Source of the DNA: an uncultured Caryophanales bacterium
GTDB taxonomy: Bacteria; Bacillota_I; Bacilli_A; RF39; UBA660
Assembly: GCA_947168965.1 (NCBI GenBank)
Contig: CAMVNW010000004.1
Coordinates: forward strand, 1-50,357
DNA: 50,357 bases
Reading direction: 5' to 3'
Shown piece by piece: positions 21,993-31,985 of this stretch; the first letter of the stretch is position 1, and the number at the start of each line of letters is the position of its first letter. The notes under the pieces were generated by a model that did no database searches, was not told the origin of the DNA, and worked only from the letters and a program-made list of their open reading frames with translations. Position numbers and translations under genes: made by a program.

Positions 21993-22943
21993 ATGTTGAA
22001 TTTTGAAAAACCAATGTATAAGATAACTGATTATATTGAAAGTAATAATTTTGGTAAGTTTGAACTTGAACCTCTAGAAAGAGGATTTGGTACTACTTTA
22101 GGTAACGCTCTTAGAAGAGTTATGTTATCTTCTATGCCAGGAAGTGCAATTGTTGCTTTTAAAGTTGATGGTGTAATGCATGAATTTACAACTATAGAAG
22201 GTATAGTTGAAGATGTAACTACTATTGTTTTAAACTTAAAGAGTATTGTTGTTAAAAATAATACTGATGAGGTTAAAAAGTTAACTTTATCTGTTAATGA
22301 GGAAAAAGTTGTTACTGCTGGTGATATAGTACTAGATGATGGTGTTGAAATTATTAACCCTGATCAAGTTATTTGTACTATTTCTAAAGGCGGTAAATTA
22401 GATATGGAATTATTAGTTGCGAATGGTCGTGGATATGTTCCTTCTAATGAAAATAAATCTTTTGTTGAAAATCAAAAGGTTGGTTATATTCCTATTGATG
22501 CACTATATTCTCCAATTGAGAGAATTAGCTATGAAGTTGATTCTGCTCGTGTTGGACAAGACGCAAGTTATGATAAGTTAATTATGAATGTTCAAACTAA
22601 TGGGTCTATTAAACCAGAGGAAGCTATGGCTTTATCTGCTAAGATTTTAATTGAACATTTAAATATAGTTACTAATTTAAGTGAAATTGCTGATATGACT
22701 GGTATTATGAATGCTAAACAAGAAGATAGTAAGTTGAAAAAATTAGAAACTTCTATTGATGATTTAGATTTCTCAGTTAGAGCTTATAATTGTTTGAAAA
22801 GAGCTGGTGTTAATACACTTGGTGATTTAACAGAAAAATCAGAGTTAGAAATGATGAAAATACGTAATTTAGGTAAGAAGTCTTTAAAAGAAGTTATGGA
22901 TAAGATTAAAGATATGGGACTTAAATTCCGTGATGAAGACTAG
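21993..22943 (+). CDS. rpoA: RNA polymerase alpha subunit
   Basis: [26 protein letters not shown]-terminal domain LGKKSLKEV. Confidence 0.98.
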   Translation: MLNFEKPMYKITDYIESNNFGKFELEPLERGFGTTLGNALRRVMLSSMPGSAIVAFKVDGVMHEFTTIEGIVEDVTTIVLNLKSIVVKNNTDEVKKLTLSVNEEKVVTAGDIVLDDGVEIINPDQVICTISKGGKLDMELLVANGRGYVPSNENKSFVENQKVGYIPIDALYSPIERISYEVDSARVGQDASYDKLIMNVQTNGSIKPEEAMALSAKILIEHLNIVTNLSEIADMTGIMNAKQEDSKLKKLETSIDDLDFSVRAYNCLKRAGVNTLGDLTEKSELEMMKIRNLGKKSLKEVMDKIKDMGLKFRDED

Positions 22944-22957
22944 TTAGGAGGAGTAAT

Positions 22958-23314
22958 ATGGCTTACAGAAAATTAGGTCGTACTAATAAACATAGAAGAA
23001 GTATGCTTGCTAATTTAACTAAGGACTTAATTAATAATGAAAGAATTGAAACAACTGAAACTAGAGCTAAAGAAGTTCGTAAGTTTGTTGATAAGATGAT
23101 TTCTTATGGTAAGGATGGTTCTTTAGTAGCAAGAAGAAATGCGTTAGCTTTCTTACAAAATGATAAAGAAACTGTTAAAAAAGTTTTTGATGATTTAGCT
23201 AAAAGATATGAATCACGTAATGGTGGTTACACAAGAATCTTAAAGTTAAATGAAAGAAGAGGAGACGACGCTTTAGTTGTTATTCTTGAATTAGTTGAAG
23301 GAGATGCTAAATAG
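22958..23314 (+). CDS. rplQ: 50S ribosomal protein L17
   Basis: [20 protein letters not shown]. Confidence 0.97.
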   Translation: MAYRKLGRTNKHRRSMLANLTKDLINNERIETTETRAKEVRKFVDKMISYGKDGSLVARRNALAFLQNDKETVKKVFDDLAKRYESRNGGYTRILKLNERRGDDALVVILELVEGDAK

Positions 23315-23363
23315 TATCTTCTTTTTTTTTGTATTTTTTGATATAATGATTAAGGTGATAAAT

Positions 23364-23687
23364 ATGAGTTCTAATACAAATGGATTTAATTATTATTCTG
23401 AATATCAAGGTCATGGTAATTCTCATATTATTATTATAGTTATTTTGTTTTTTGGAATTGTTCTTTTAGGATCTTCCTTTAAAAATAATAAAAACAATGA
23501 TTCTAATTATAATAATCAAATTGATAATAATAATAATGTAAATAATTATAATCAAGATAATAATAATACTGATGATGATAATCATAACAATCAAATTGAT
23601 AGTGGAATTAACACTAATAATTCTACTGATAAGTCTGATGAAAATGGCACTTCTACTGGCGGTGCATTTGAGTATTATCAAGGTTAA
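23364..23687 (+). CDS. Single-TM protein with Asn/Asp-rich tail, unknown function
   Basis: ATG 23364 after aaggtgata; TM segment HIIIIVILFFGIVLLG then N/D-rich low-complexity tail. Confidence 0.6.
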   Translation: MSSNTNGFNYYSEYQGHGNSHIIIIVILFFGIVLLGSSFKNNKNNDSNYNNQIDNNNNVNNYNQDNNNTDDDNHNNQIDSGINTNNSTDKSDENGTSTGGAFEYYQG

Positions 23688-23794
23688 TATATTAATAAGA
23701 AAGGTAATGTTTTTTGAAAATAATATCTTTTTTTGTTTTCTTTCTTTTAATTTTTTTTATTTGTGTTATAATCTTGTTTAGTGAGGCGGATTTT

Positions 23795-24676
23795 ATGAAA
23801 AGGAAAGAGATAGGTTCTAATTATGGTATTTTAGTAATTATATTATTTTCAACTGTTTGTTTTTTGACTGATTATATTGTTATTGATAGAAAAATTAATA
23901 AAAAGGTTATTGTTGAGCCGGAAGTTATTGTTAATGATTCTGATCAAGAAGATGTTGAGTCTATAAGAGAAAAAAACATTAAGATTGATTATAATAGAGA
24001 TTATGTTTATGATGCAGGATATCATAATAATAATAAGTATAAGGAATATGATTATTGCGATGGTACTACTTACACTCAAGATGGATTTGATATTATTAAG
24101 TGTGATAAAGGTAGTATGAGATTAAGTAATTTAATTGTTCCTTATATAAATATTAAGTCTAATGATGCTTATCGTGTTAATAGGGAACTTAAGGATTTGT
24201 ATGATGAATATGCATCTCGTTTTGATGATTTTTATATTGGTTTAGAGAATAGTAATGGTGGATCTGAAATATTAGGTTATTCTTCTTTTTTAAGCGATAA
24301 AGTTTTAAGTGTTGTTGTTATTTATGGTTATCAACAAACTGATATTTTATATCCTAATTATAAGGTTTATAATTTTGATTTAAGTACTGGTAATTTGATT
24401 GATTATGATGATTTGATTAAGTTATTGGATGTTGATACTGATTTGGTTTATTCTAATGTTTCTGATAATATTTCTTCTAATGATTTTAGTTTTGATATTT
24501 TTTATGATGAAACAATAAATGAGTTTAATTATTCTACTAGTAATGGAAATGTTTTATGCTTTGTAAATGATAATGGTGTTTTAGAGTATATTGTTAAGGT
24601 ATATGTTCCTGGTGGTAGAGGTAATATTTATTATAGATTTAGTAGCGAAAAAGTAATAAATTCTGAAGATAATTAA
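23795..24676 (+). CDS. Membrane-anchored extracytoplasmic protein, DUF4163/DUF3298 (RsiV/PdaC)-like
   Basis: N-terminal TM then a domain with VYNFDLSTGNLIDYDDL pattern; ATG 23795 after a TATAAT at about 23767. Confidence 0.55.
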   Translation: MKRKEIGSNYGILVIILFSTVCFLTDYIVIDRKINKKVIVEPEVIVNDSDQEDVESIREKNIKIDYNRDYVYDAGYHNNNKYKEYDYCDGTTYTQDGFDIIKCDKGSMRLSNLIVPYINIKSNDAYRVNRELKDLYDEYASRFDDFYIGLENSNGGSEILGYSSFLSDKVLSVVVIYGYQQTDILYPNYKVYNFDLSTGNLIDYDDLIKLLDVDTDLVYSNVSDNISSNDFSFDIFYDETINEFNYSTSNGNVLCFVNDNGVLEYIVKVYVPGGRGNIYYRFSSEKVINSEDN

Positions 24677-24692
24677 TTTTATCTTTTTTTTT
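24668..24692 (+). terminator. Terminator
   Basis: AGATAATTAATTTTATCT stem followed by T run. Confidence 0.65.
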
Positions 24693-24738
24693 GTTTACTT
24701 TACATTTTGTTTTTTTATATAATTATTGTGGTGATAAT

Positions 24739-25350
24739 ATGATTAAGTTTATTGACAAGAGTAATTGTTATATTGATGATAGTGTTAAGATTGGTGATGG
24801 ATGTACAATTTACCCTGGTGTTGTAATTGAGGGTAATAGTTTTATTGGACGTAATTCTGTTATTGGTCCTGGTTGTTTTATTAAAGATAGTAATATAGGT
24901 GAAAATTGCCAGGTTTATTGTTCTCATATTTTTTCTAGTAATGTAGGGGATAGTTCTCTTATTGGACCTTATGCTTTTATTCGTGATGGTGTAAGTGTTG
25001 GTAGTAGTTGTAGAATTGGTTCTTTTGTTGAGGTTAAAAAAAGTAATATTGAATCTAACAGTAAGGTTGCTCATTTATCTTATATAGGAGACGCTACTAT
25101 TGGAAGTGGTGTTAATATTGGTGGTGGTGTTATTACTGCTAATTTTGATGGTGTTATGAAAAATAAGACTATTATTCATGATAACGCTTTTATAGGTTCT
25201 AATAGTACTTTAATTGCACCTGTTTCTATAGGGAAAAATAGTGTTGTAGGGGCTGGCTCTTGTATTGAAAGTGATGTTCCTGATAATAGTTTGGGAATCG
25301 CACGTAGTCATCAGATTAATAAGAATGGTTATTATAATAATAAAATATAA
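24739..25350 (+). CDS. Stand-alone left-handed beta-helix acyltransferase resembling the C-terminal domain of GlmU
   Basis: Hexapeptide repeats; FVEVKKS..SKVAHLSYIGDATIGSGVNIGGGVITANFDGV..KTIIHDNAFIGSNSTLIAPV. Confidence 0.8.
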   Translation: MIKFIDKSNCYIDDSVKIGDGCTIYPGVVIEGNSFIGRNSVIGPGCFIKDSNIGENCQVYCSHIFSSNVGDSSLIGPYAFIRDGVSVGSSCRIGSFVEVKKSNIESNSKVAHLSYIGDATIGSGVNIGGGVITANFDGVMKNKTIIHDNAFIGSNSTLIAPVSIGKNSVVGAGSCIESDVPDNSLGIARSHQINKNGYYNNKI

Positions 25351-25426
25351 TTTTTTATTGTGAAAGTGTGTTTAATTTTATTGTAAAAAAAAGATATTTA
25401 TACTAAAATGTATATAGGGTGGTAGT

Positions 25427-26230
25427 ATGGACAATATGATTGTTATAGATAATTTAAATTTTAAATATGATAATAATATTGTTTTTAAGAATTTATCTTT
25501 ATCTATAAAAAAAGGATCATTCACTACTATTCTTGGTAATAATGGCTGTGGAAAGAGTACGCTTGTTAGATTATTAACTGGGTTAGAGAAGGCTAATTCT
25601 ATTTTTATTGATGGTGTTTTTTTATCTGATGATAGTATTAGTTCTATTAGAAAAAAGATGAGTGTTGTTTTTGAAAATCCTGATAATTGTTTAATTTCTG
25701 AGACTGTTATTGAGGATTTATGTTTTCCTTTGGAAAATTTAAATTATTCTAGTGATTATATTTATTCACGTGTTAATGAAATTAGTTCTTATTTAGGTAT
25801 TAATCATTTGCTTCAAAAAAATCCTCATGAATTGAGTGGTGGAGAAAAACAGTTAGTAAGTTTAGGTTGTGCTTTAGTTACAAAGCCTGATTTGTTAATT
25901 CTTGATGAGGCATTATCTATGATTGATGATGTTAGTAAAAAAAATATTTTGCATTTGTTAAAACGTATTAACAATGATTTTAATACTACTATATTAAATA
26001 TTACTCATGATGTAGAGGAAAGTATTTATGGTAGTGATATTTTAATTCTTGATCATGGTGTTTTAGTTCATGATTCCAAGGATAATGTTTATAAACAAGA
26101 AAAGCTATTAAAGAAAAATGGATTTGATTTACCTTTTATGGTTAATTTGTCTAATAAGTTATCTTATTATGATATGTTAGATGATGTTATTTTTGATATG
26201 GATGAGATGGTAGATTTATTATGGAAATAA
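25427..26230 (+). CDS. ecfA1: ECF transporter ATPase EcfA1
   Basis: Walker A GNNGCGKSTL, LSGGEKQ signature, LDEALSMID; ecfA-ecfA-ecfT-truA order. Confidence 0.88.
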   Translation: MDNMIVIDNLNFKYDNNIVFKNLSLSIKKGSFTTILGNNGCGKSTLVRLLTGLEKANSIFIDGVFLSDDSISSIRKKMSVVFENPDNCLISETVIEDLCFPLENLNYSSDYIYSRVNEISSYLGINHLLQKNPHELSGGEKQLVSLGCALVTKPDLLILDEALSMIDDVSKKNILHLLKRINNDFNTTILNITHDVEESIYGSDILILDHGVLVHDSKDNVYKQEKLLKKNGFDLPFMVNLSNKLSYYDMLDDVIFDMDEMVDLLWK

Positions 26231-27030
26231 TGTTTAATGATGTTTCTTTTTCATATGTAGATAATAATATTTTTAATAATTTTTCTTGTAAAATAAATAG
26301 TAATCTTATAAGTGCGATAGTTGGTGCTTCTGGAAGTGGGAAAAGCACAATGCTTGATTTAATGGATGGACTTATAAGTTGTGATCGTGGATATGTCAAA
26401 ATTGGTTCTTATAATGTATCTGATAAGGTTAGGAAGAATATTGGTTATTTGTTTCAATTTCCTGAAGAACAAATTTTTAATTCTAGTGTTTATATGGAGA
26501 TTGAATTTGGTTTAAAGTGTTTTAATTGTTCTGATATTGATGAAAAGATTAGAAAAAGTATTAAATTAGTTGGTTTAGATGAAAGTTATCTTTCTTTAAA
26601 TCCATATAAACTTAGTCATGGTGATATGAGAAAGGTTGCTTTAGCATCAGTGCTTGCATATGATCCTGATATTTTAATTTTGGATGAGCCTACTGTTGGT
26701 CTTGATAATAAAAGTAAGAATGATTTGATTAAGTTACTTAAGAGTTTAAAAAATGAGTATGGTAAGACTATAATTATTGTTAGTCATGATATTAATTTCT
26801 TACTTAAATTTGTTGATTATGTTTATTTGATGAAAGATGGACGTATCTATTTAGAGGGTAATAAGTTTGATGTTTTTTCTAATGAGGATGCGATGAATAC
26901 ATGTGGTTTAATTGTTCCAAATCTTTTGCACTTTTCAAATTTAGTTTTTGAGAAGAAAGGTATTAAAATTGGTTATAGAGATGAAATAAATGATTTGATA
27001 AAGGATGTGTATAGGTATGCGAAATGGTAG
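26221..27030 (+). CDS. ecfA2: ECF transporter ATPase EcfA2
   Basis: GASGSGKSTMLDLMDGL; LSHGDMRKVALASVLA; LDEPTVGLD. Confidence 0.88.
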   Translation: MEIMFNDVSFSYVDNNIFNNFSCKINSNLISAIVGASGSGKSTMLDLMDGLISCDRGYVKIGSYNVSDKVRKNIGYLFQFPEEQIFNSSVYMEIEFGLKCFNCSDIDEKIRKSIKLVGLDESYLSLNPYKLSHGDMRKVALASVLAYDPDILILDEPTVGLDNKSKNDLIKLLKSLKNEYGKTIIIVSHDINFLLKFVDYVYLMKDGRIYLEGNKFDVFSNEDAMNTCGLIVPNLLHFSNLVFEKKGIKIGYRDEINDLIKDVYRYAKW

Positions 27031-27769
27031 CTTTTCAAGATATTATAATACTGATTCTTTTATACATTCAATGAATCCTTTATGTAAGGTTTTAGGATTA
27101 TTAATATTTGTTTTAATGACTATGCTTGCTTCTAATATTAGGGTTATATGTGGTTTGTTTTTAATTCTTTTATTTATTATTGTTATATCTGATGTTCCTT
27201 TGAAAAATTATATTAAACCTTTGTGGGGAATGAAAATACTTTTTATATTTATATTTATAATAAACATTCTATTTGGTGTTAGTGTTTATAATAGTTTTGT
27301 TATGGTTTCTAAGGTATGTTTGGTTGTATTATATTCTAGTGCGTTACTTTATACTACTACTACTAATGAATTGGCATATGGTTTTTCTTCTTTATTAAGA
27401 CCATTGGGTGTTTTTGGCTTTCCTGTTTCAAAGGTATCTATGGCAATTGCGTTGTCTTTAAATTTTGTTCCTAGTTTATTCATTGAATCAAATAAGATTA
27501 TTAAATCTCAATCAAGTCGTGGTTTTAATTATAATAATGGGTCTTTTAAGGATAAGATAATTGGTATTAAAAGTATTATTATTCCTATGTTTATTATGTC
27601 TATTAAGAGGGCTGATTCTATTAGTGACGCGATGGAATTAAAACATTTTAGTTTTGAAACTGATAGAAATAGTATTAAAGGTTTTAAGTGGCATTTATCG
27701 GATTTTTATATGATATCTTGTCATTTGTTTGTTTTGATTTTAGTTTTAATTAAGGAGTTGGTTTTATGA
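27017..27769 (+). CDS. ecfT: ECF transporter transmembrane subunit EcfT
   Basis: DSFIHSMNPLCKVLG; SQSSRGFNY; ADSISDAMELKHF. Confidence 0.88.
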   Translation: MRNGSFSRYYNTDSFIHSMNPLCKVLGLLIFVLMTMLASNIRVICGLFLILLFIIVISDVPLKNYIKPLWGMKILFIFIFIINILFGVSVYNSFVMVSKVCLVVLYSSALLYTTTTNELAYGFSSLLRPLGVFGFPVSKVSMAIALSLNFVPSLFIESNKIIKSQSSRGFNYNNGSFKDKIIGIKSIIIPMFIMSIKRADSISDAMELKHFSFETDRNSIKGFKWHLSDFYMISCHLFVLILVLIKELVL

Positions 27770-28509
27770 GATATTTGATTACAATTTCCTATGATGGTTC
27801 TAAGTATAGTGGTTATCAAAAGCAACCTAATGGTAATACTATCCAGGATAGATTAGAGGAGGCTTTGACTTCTATTAATGGGGGTAAAAAAGTAAGCGTT
27901 AGTGCTTCTGGACGTACTGATAGTGGTGTACATGCTTTGAATCAAAAAGTTCATTTTGATTTAAATATTAAAATTACATGTGATAATTTAAAAAAGGCTC
28001 TTAATAGTTTGTTACCTGGTGATATTTATGTAAGGGATTCTATTACTGTTGATGATGATTTTCATGCTAGATTTGATGTTAAGGCTAAGGAATATATATA
28101 TAAGATTAATATGGGAGAATATAATCCTATTGAAAAAGATTATGTATATCAGTATTGTAAAAAGTTAGATGTTGTTGAGATGGAAAGGGCATTAAAATAT
28201 ATTGAAGGAACTCATGATTTTAAGTCTTTTACTTCTGGCGATGATGTTAGGGACGATTATGTTAGAACTATTATTCAAACTAATTTGATTAGAGATTTAA
28301 AGAATGTTAATATGATTACTATTTCTTTTTTAGGTACAGGTTTTATGAGATATATGGTTCGTAATTTGGTTGGAACTCTTATTCAGATTGGTGAGGGTAA
28401 GTGCAAAAGTACTGATATTATTGATATTCTAAATGCTCGTGATAGACGCAAAGCAGGGATGTGTGCTGATGCATGTGGTCTTTATTTAAAGGATGTGTTT
28501 TATAGATGA
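27766..28509 (+). CDS. truA: tRNA pseudouridine(38-40) synthase TruA
   Basis: ISYDGSKYSGYQKQPNGNTIQ; SGRTDSGVHAL. Confidence 0.96.
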   Translation: MRYLITISYDGSKYSGYQKQPNGNTIQDRLEEALTSINGGKKVSVSASGRTDSGVHALNQKVHFDLNIKITCDNLKKALNSLLPGDIYVRDSITVDDDFHARFDVKAKEYIYKINMGEYNPIEKDYVYQYCKKLDVVEMERALKYIEGTHDFKSFTSGDDVRDDYVRTIIQTNLIRDLKNVNMITISFLGTGFMRYMVRNLVGTLIQIGEGKCKSTDIIDILNARDRRKAGMCADACGLYLKDVFYR

Positions 28510-29321
28510 GATTAGCGGTTATTAGTGATGTTCATGGAAATTTACCTGCGTTAGAAAGAACTTTTGATTTTATTGAAAAAGCAAAAATTGATGGTATTAT
28601 ATGGTGTGGAGATTATATAACTGATATTTTATTATCTCCAGAGGTTTTAGAATTTATTAAATTGAAGAATAAAAAGTATAAACATTGGATTATTAAGGGG
28701 AATAGGGAAGATTATATTATTGATTTTCATAATAGTGCTTCTAAGGATTTTAGTAGCATTGATGTTACTGGTAGTCTGTTGCTTACATATAATTCTTTAA
28801 GTAAAGATGATATTAAATATATTTCTTCATTGCCTGATGAGGTTGTAGTTGATATTAAGGGTTGTCCTCAAATATATGTTAGACATAAGTTAAATAGTAA
28901 TTCAAGATACAAGTATCATGTTTTTGGACATATTCATAAACAAGGTTTATTTGTAAAAAATGATTGTAAGTTTATTAATCCTGGTAGTGTTGGTCAATGT
29001 TGTTCTGGCACACCTGGTTTAGAATTTGCATTGATGGAACTTGTAGATGGTGAATGGAATACTCATTTTTATCACATGAATTATAATCTTGAGTATGTTA
29101 TTAAGTTTATCCGTAATAGTGATTTATCTGGTTGTAAGTATCATTGGGATGATGTTTTGATTAAGACATTGTCTACTGGCCATAATTATGTAGAAGATTA
29201 TATAAATTTTGCTAAAGATGTTGCTAAAAAGTGCAATGTTGATGTTAAAACACTTGGTGATATTCCTGCTAAGATATGGGATTATGTTTATAATAAGTTA
29301 GATATTGTTGAAAAAAGTTAA
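28506..29321 (+). CDS. Metallophosphoesterase (YfcE/calcineurin-like)
   Basis: MRLAVISDVHGNLPALE; WCGDYI; FGHIHKQ; NPGSVGQ. Confidence 0.85.
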   Translation: MRLAVISDVHGNLPALERTFDFIEKAKIDGIIWCGDYITDILLSPEVLEFIKLKNKKYKHWIIKGNREDYIIDFHNSASKDFSSIDVTGSLLLTYNSLSKDDIKYISSLPDEVVVDIKGCPQIYVRHKLNSNSRYKYHVFGHIHKQGLFVKNDCKFINPGSVGQCCSGTPGLEFALMELVDGEWNTHFYHMNYNLEYVIKFIRNSDLSGCKYHWDDVLIKTLSTGHNYVEDYINFAKDVAKKCNVDVKTLGDIPAKIWDYVYNKLDIVEKS

Positions 29322-29338
29322 CTATTTAATGTTTTTGG

Positions 29339-29367
29339 TTGACTTTTTCTTTGTTTTTTAGTAGAAT
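29339..29367 (+). promoter_or_regulatory. Promoter of rplM-rpsI
   Basis: TTGACT, 17-bp spacer, TAGAAT. Confidence 0.7.
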
Positions 29368-29374
29368 TATTCTT

Positions 29375-29440
29375 GGTACATTTATTTATCCCACATTTTA
29401 ATAAGTCCTGGGAAAACTTATTAAATTGTAATGGAGAAAG
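29375..29440 (+). ncRNA. L13 leader (5' UTR of rplM) with H-type pseudoknot potential
   Basis: TCCCA (389-393)/TGGGA (409-413) interleaved with TTTAATAAGT (397-406)/ACTTATTAAA (416-425). Confidence 0.65.
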
Positions 29441-29449
29441 GAAATATTT

Positions 29450-29878
29450 ATGAAAGATTCTTATATGCAAAGAAAAGAAGATGTAGTACGTAATTGGTAT
29501 GTTATCGATGCTGAAGGTATGAATTTAGGTCGTTTAGCTACTAAAGCTGCTCATATCTTAAGAGGTAAGCATAAACCTACATTTACTCCTCATGTTGATT
29601 GTGGAGATTATGTTATCGTTGTTAATGCTTCAAAAGTTAATTTAACTGGTAATAAGTTAGATGACAAAATTTATTATAATCACAGTGGATATACTGGTGG
29701 ATTAAGAGAAAGAACTGCTCGCGAAATGAAAGAAAATTATCCTGTTGAAATGGTTGAAAGAGCTATCAAAGGAATGCTTCCAAAAGGAAGATTAGGACGT
29801 TCTACTTACAAAAAATTATTTGTTTATGCAGGTAGTGAACATCCTCACATGGCACAAAAGCCTGTAAAGATGGACTAA
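29450..29878 (+). CDS. rplM: 50S ribosomal protein L13
   Basis: [28 protein letters not shown]. Confidence 0.97.
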   Translation: MKDSYMQRKEDVVRNWYVIDAEGMNLGRLATKAAHILRGKHKPTFTPHVDCGDYVIVVNASKVNLTGNKLDDKIYYNHSGYTGGLRERTAREMKENYPVEMVERAIKGMLPKGRLGRSTYKKLFVYAGSEHPHMAQKPVKMD

Positions 29879-29890
29879 GGAGGGTTTTAA

Positions 29891-30307
29891 ATGGCTAATA
29901 AAAGAGTTTTTTTAGGAACAGGTAGAAGAAAAGCATCTGTTGCTCAAGTTAAAATGGTTCCTGGTAAAGGAAAAATTACTGTTAATGGTAGAGATGTTAG
30001 AGATTTCTTTCCATATGAAACTAATGTTATGGATTTAAAACAACCTTTAGTTGCTACAGGAACAGAAGAATCATTTGATATTGATGTTAAAGTAAACGGT
30101 GGAGGATTTACTGGTGCTACTGGAGCTATTAGATTAGGTATTACTCGTGCATTGTTAGAGTATGATAAAGCTAATGAAGATAGTGAAAATAGTTTTAGAA
30201 AAATCCTTAAGAGAGCTGGATTTATTACAAGAGATTCTCGTGTTAAAGAACGTAAGAAACCAGGTCTTAAAGCAGCACGTCGTGCTCCACAATTTTCAAA
30301 GAGATAA
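29891..30307 (+). CDS. rpsI: 30S ribosomal protein S9
   Basis: [18 protein letters not shown]-terminal QFSKR. Confidence 0.97.
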   Translation: MANKRVFLGTGRRKASVAQVKMVPGKGKITVNGRDVRDFFPYETNVMDLKQPLVATGTEESFDIDVKVNGGGFTGATGAIRLGITRALLEYDKANEDSENSFRKILKRAGFITRDSRVKERKKPGLKAARRAPQFSKR

Positions 30308-30321
30308 TATATTGCAGTTTC

Positions 30322-30347
30322 AGAGATACGTTTTGTATCTCTTTTCT
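30322..30347 (+). terminator. Terminator after rpsI
   Basis: AGAGATACgttttGTATCTCTTTTC. Confidence 0.8.
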
Positions 30348-30385
30348 TTACTGTTTTATTTTGGTATAATTAGTGTGGTGATTTT

Positions 30386-31249
30386 ATGAGATTGAGTCAT
30401 GATTGGAAAGATTATAAATTAATTGATGCTGGTAATGGTGAAAAGTTAGAAAGTTGGAATGGTGTTGTTTTAAGAAGACCTGATCCTCAAGCTATGTGGC
30501 CTATAAGTAGTGATTGGGGTCATGTTGATGGCTTTTATCATAGAAGTGATAAAGGTGGAGGATATTGGGATTTTTATAAGAAGTTAGATGATTATTGGAC
30601 TGTTGATTATAAGAATTTAACTTTTAAGGTTAGTCCTACTAATTTTAAGCATACTGGTTTATTTCCTGAACAGGCTGTTAATTGGGATTTTATGATGGAT
30701 AAAATTAAGAATGCTGGCAGACCTATAAAGGTTTTGAATTTATTTGCTTATACAGGTGGTGCGACTATGGCTTGTAGTAGTGCTGGTGCTATTGAGGTTG
30801 TTCATGTTGATGCTTCCAAAGGTATGGTTTCATGGGCTAAGGAAAATATGCAGTTATCTCATTTAGAAAATAATAAGATTAGGTTTATTGTTGATGATTG
30901 TTTGAAGTTTGTTCTTCGTGAGGCTCGTCGAGGAAACAAATATGACGCAATTGTTATGGATCCTCCTAGTTATGGTAGGGGACCTAATGGTGAGGTTTGG
31001 AAGTTTGAACACAATTTATATAATTTGATTACTGCTTGTTTAGATATTTTATCTGATGAACCATTATTCTTTTTAATTAATGCTTATACTACAGGTATTT
31101 CTAGTACTGTTTTATATAATATTTTAAAGACTACTCTTGTTCCTCGTTTTGGCGGGGTAGTTGATGCTGATGAGGTGGGTCTTCCTATTGATAATAATGA
31201 TTTGATTTTACCTTGTGGTATTTGTGGAAGATGGCAATCTAATGGTTAA
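30386..31249 (+). CDS. Class I SAM-dependent methyltransferase (RlmI/RlmK-like, COG1092 type)
   Basis: VLNLFAYTGGATMACSSAGA; HVDASKGMVSWAKEN; VMDPPSYGRGP. Confidence 0.8.
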   Translation: MRLSHDWKDYKLIDAGNGEKLESWNGVVLRRPDPQAMWPISSDWGHVDGFYHRSDKGGGYWDFYKKLDDYWTVDYKNLTFKVSPTNFKHTGLFPEQAVNWDFMMDKIKNAGRPIKVLNLFAYTGGATMACSSAGAIEVVHVDASKGMVSWAKENMQLSHLENNKIRFIVDDCLKFVLREARRGNKYDAIVMDPPSYGRGPNGEVWKFEHNLYNLITACLDILSDEPLFFLINAYTTGISSTVLYNILKTTLVPRFGGVVDADEVGLPIDNNDLILPCGICGRWQSNG

Positions 31250-31892
31250 GATTCTTTTTGAAGATAATCATATTTTAGTTGTAGTTAAACCTGTAAATAT
31301 GCCTGTTTGTTCTGATGATAGTGGGGATTTAGATTTACTTAGTTATTTAAAGAATTATATTAAGGAAAAGTATAATAAGCCTGGTAATGTTTATTTGGGC
31401 CTTATTCATAGACTTGACAGACCTGTTGGTGGTGTTATGGTGTTTGCTAAGACTAGTAAGGCTGCTAGTAGGCTTAGTGAACAAGTTAGAGTTAAGAAGA
31501 TTAATAAAAGGTATTATGCTGTTGTTTGTGGTAATATGACTGGATCTGGAATTTTAAATGATAAATTATTAAAGGATAATCGTACTAATATGGTTTATGT
31601 TGATTCTCGTGGTAAGGATTCTAGTTTGGAGTATAGTGTTGTTTCTTCTAAAGATAGTTTATCTTTAGTTGATATTAATTTAATTACTGGTAGATCTCAT
31701 CAAATTAGAGTACAGTTTTCTAGTCGTGGATATCCTTTATTTGGTGATCAACGTTATAATAAAAATGCTAGAGTAGGTGAACAAATTGCATTGTTCTCTT
31801 ATTATTTAAGTTTTGAGCATCCAACAACTCATGAATTAATGGTTTTTGAGGAACATATTCCAAATAGGTATCCTTTTGATTTATTTGTGTAG
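31242..31892 (+). CDS. RluA-family pseudouridine synthase
   Basis: YLGLIHRLDRPVGGVMVFAKT; GRSHQIRVQFSSRGYPLFGD; start moved to ATG 31242. Confidence 0.9.
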   Translation: MVKILFEDNHILVVVKPVNMPVCSDDSGDLDLLSYLKNYIKEKYNKPGNVYLGLIHRLDRPVGGVMVFAKTSKAASRLSEQVRVKKINKRYYAVVCGNMTGSGILNDKLLKDNRTNMVYVDSRGKDSSLEYSVVSSKDSLSLVDINLITGRSHQIRVQFSSRGYPLFGDQRYNKNARVGEQIALFSYYLSFEHPTTHELMVFEEHIPNRYPFDLFV

Positions 31893-31916
31893 ACATTTAT
31901 TTGTCTTTTTTTTTGT
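31892..31916 (+). terminator. Terminator
   Basis: AGACatttattTGTCTTTTTTT. Confidence 0.65.
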
Positions 31917-31985
31917 TTTTTGTTTTTTTGTATGTTTTTTTAATTATTTTTTGATGTTATAATATAGTTAGAATGGGATGGTAAT

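Noticed and set aside
23466-23681. Minus-strand Ile-rich ORF of 71 aa
   Set aside because: Reverse complement of the AAT/GAT repeats in the Asn-rich protein; low-complexity artefact.
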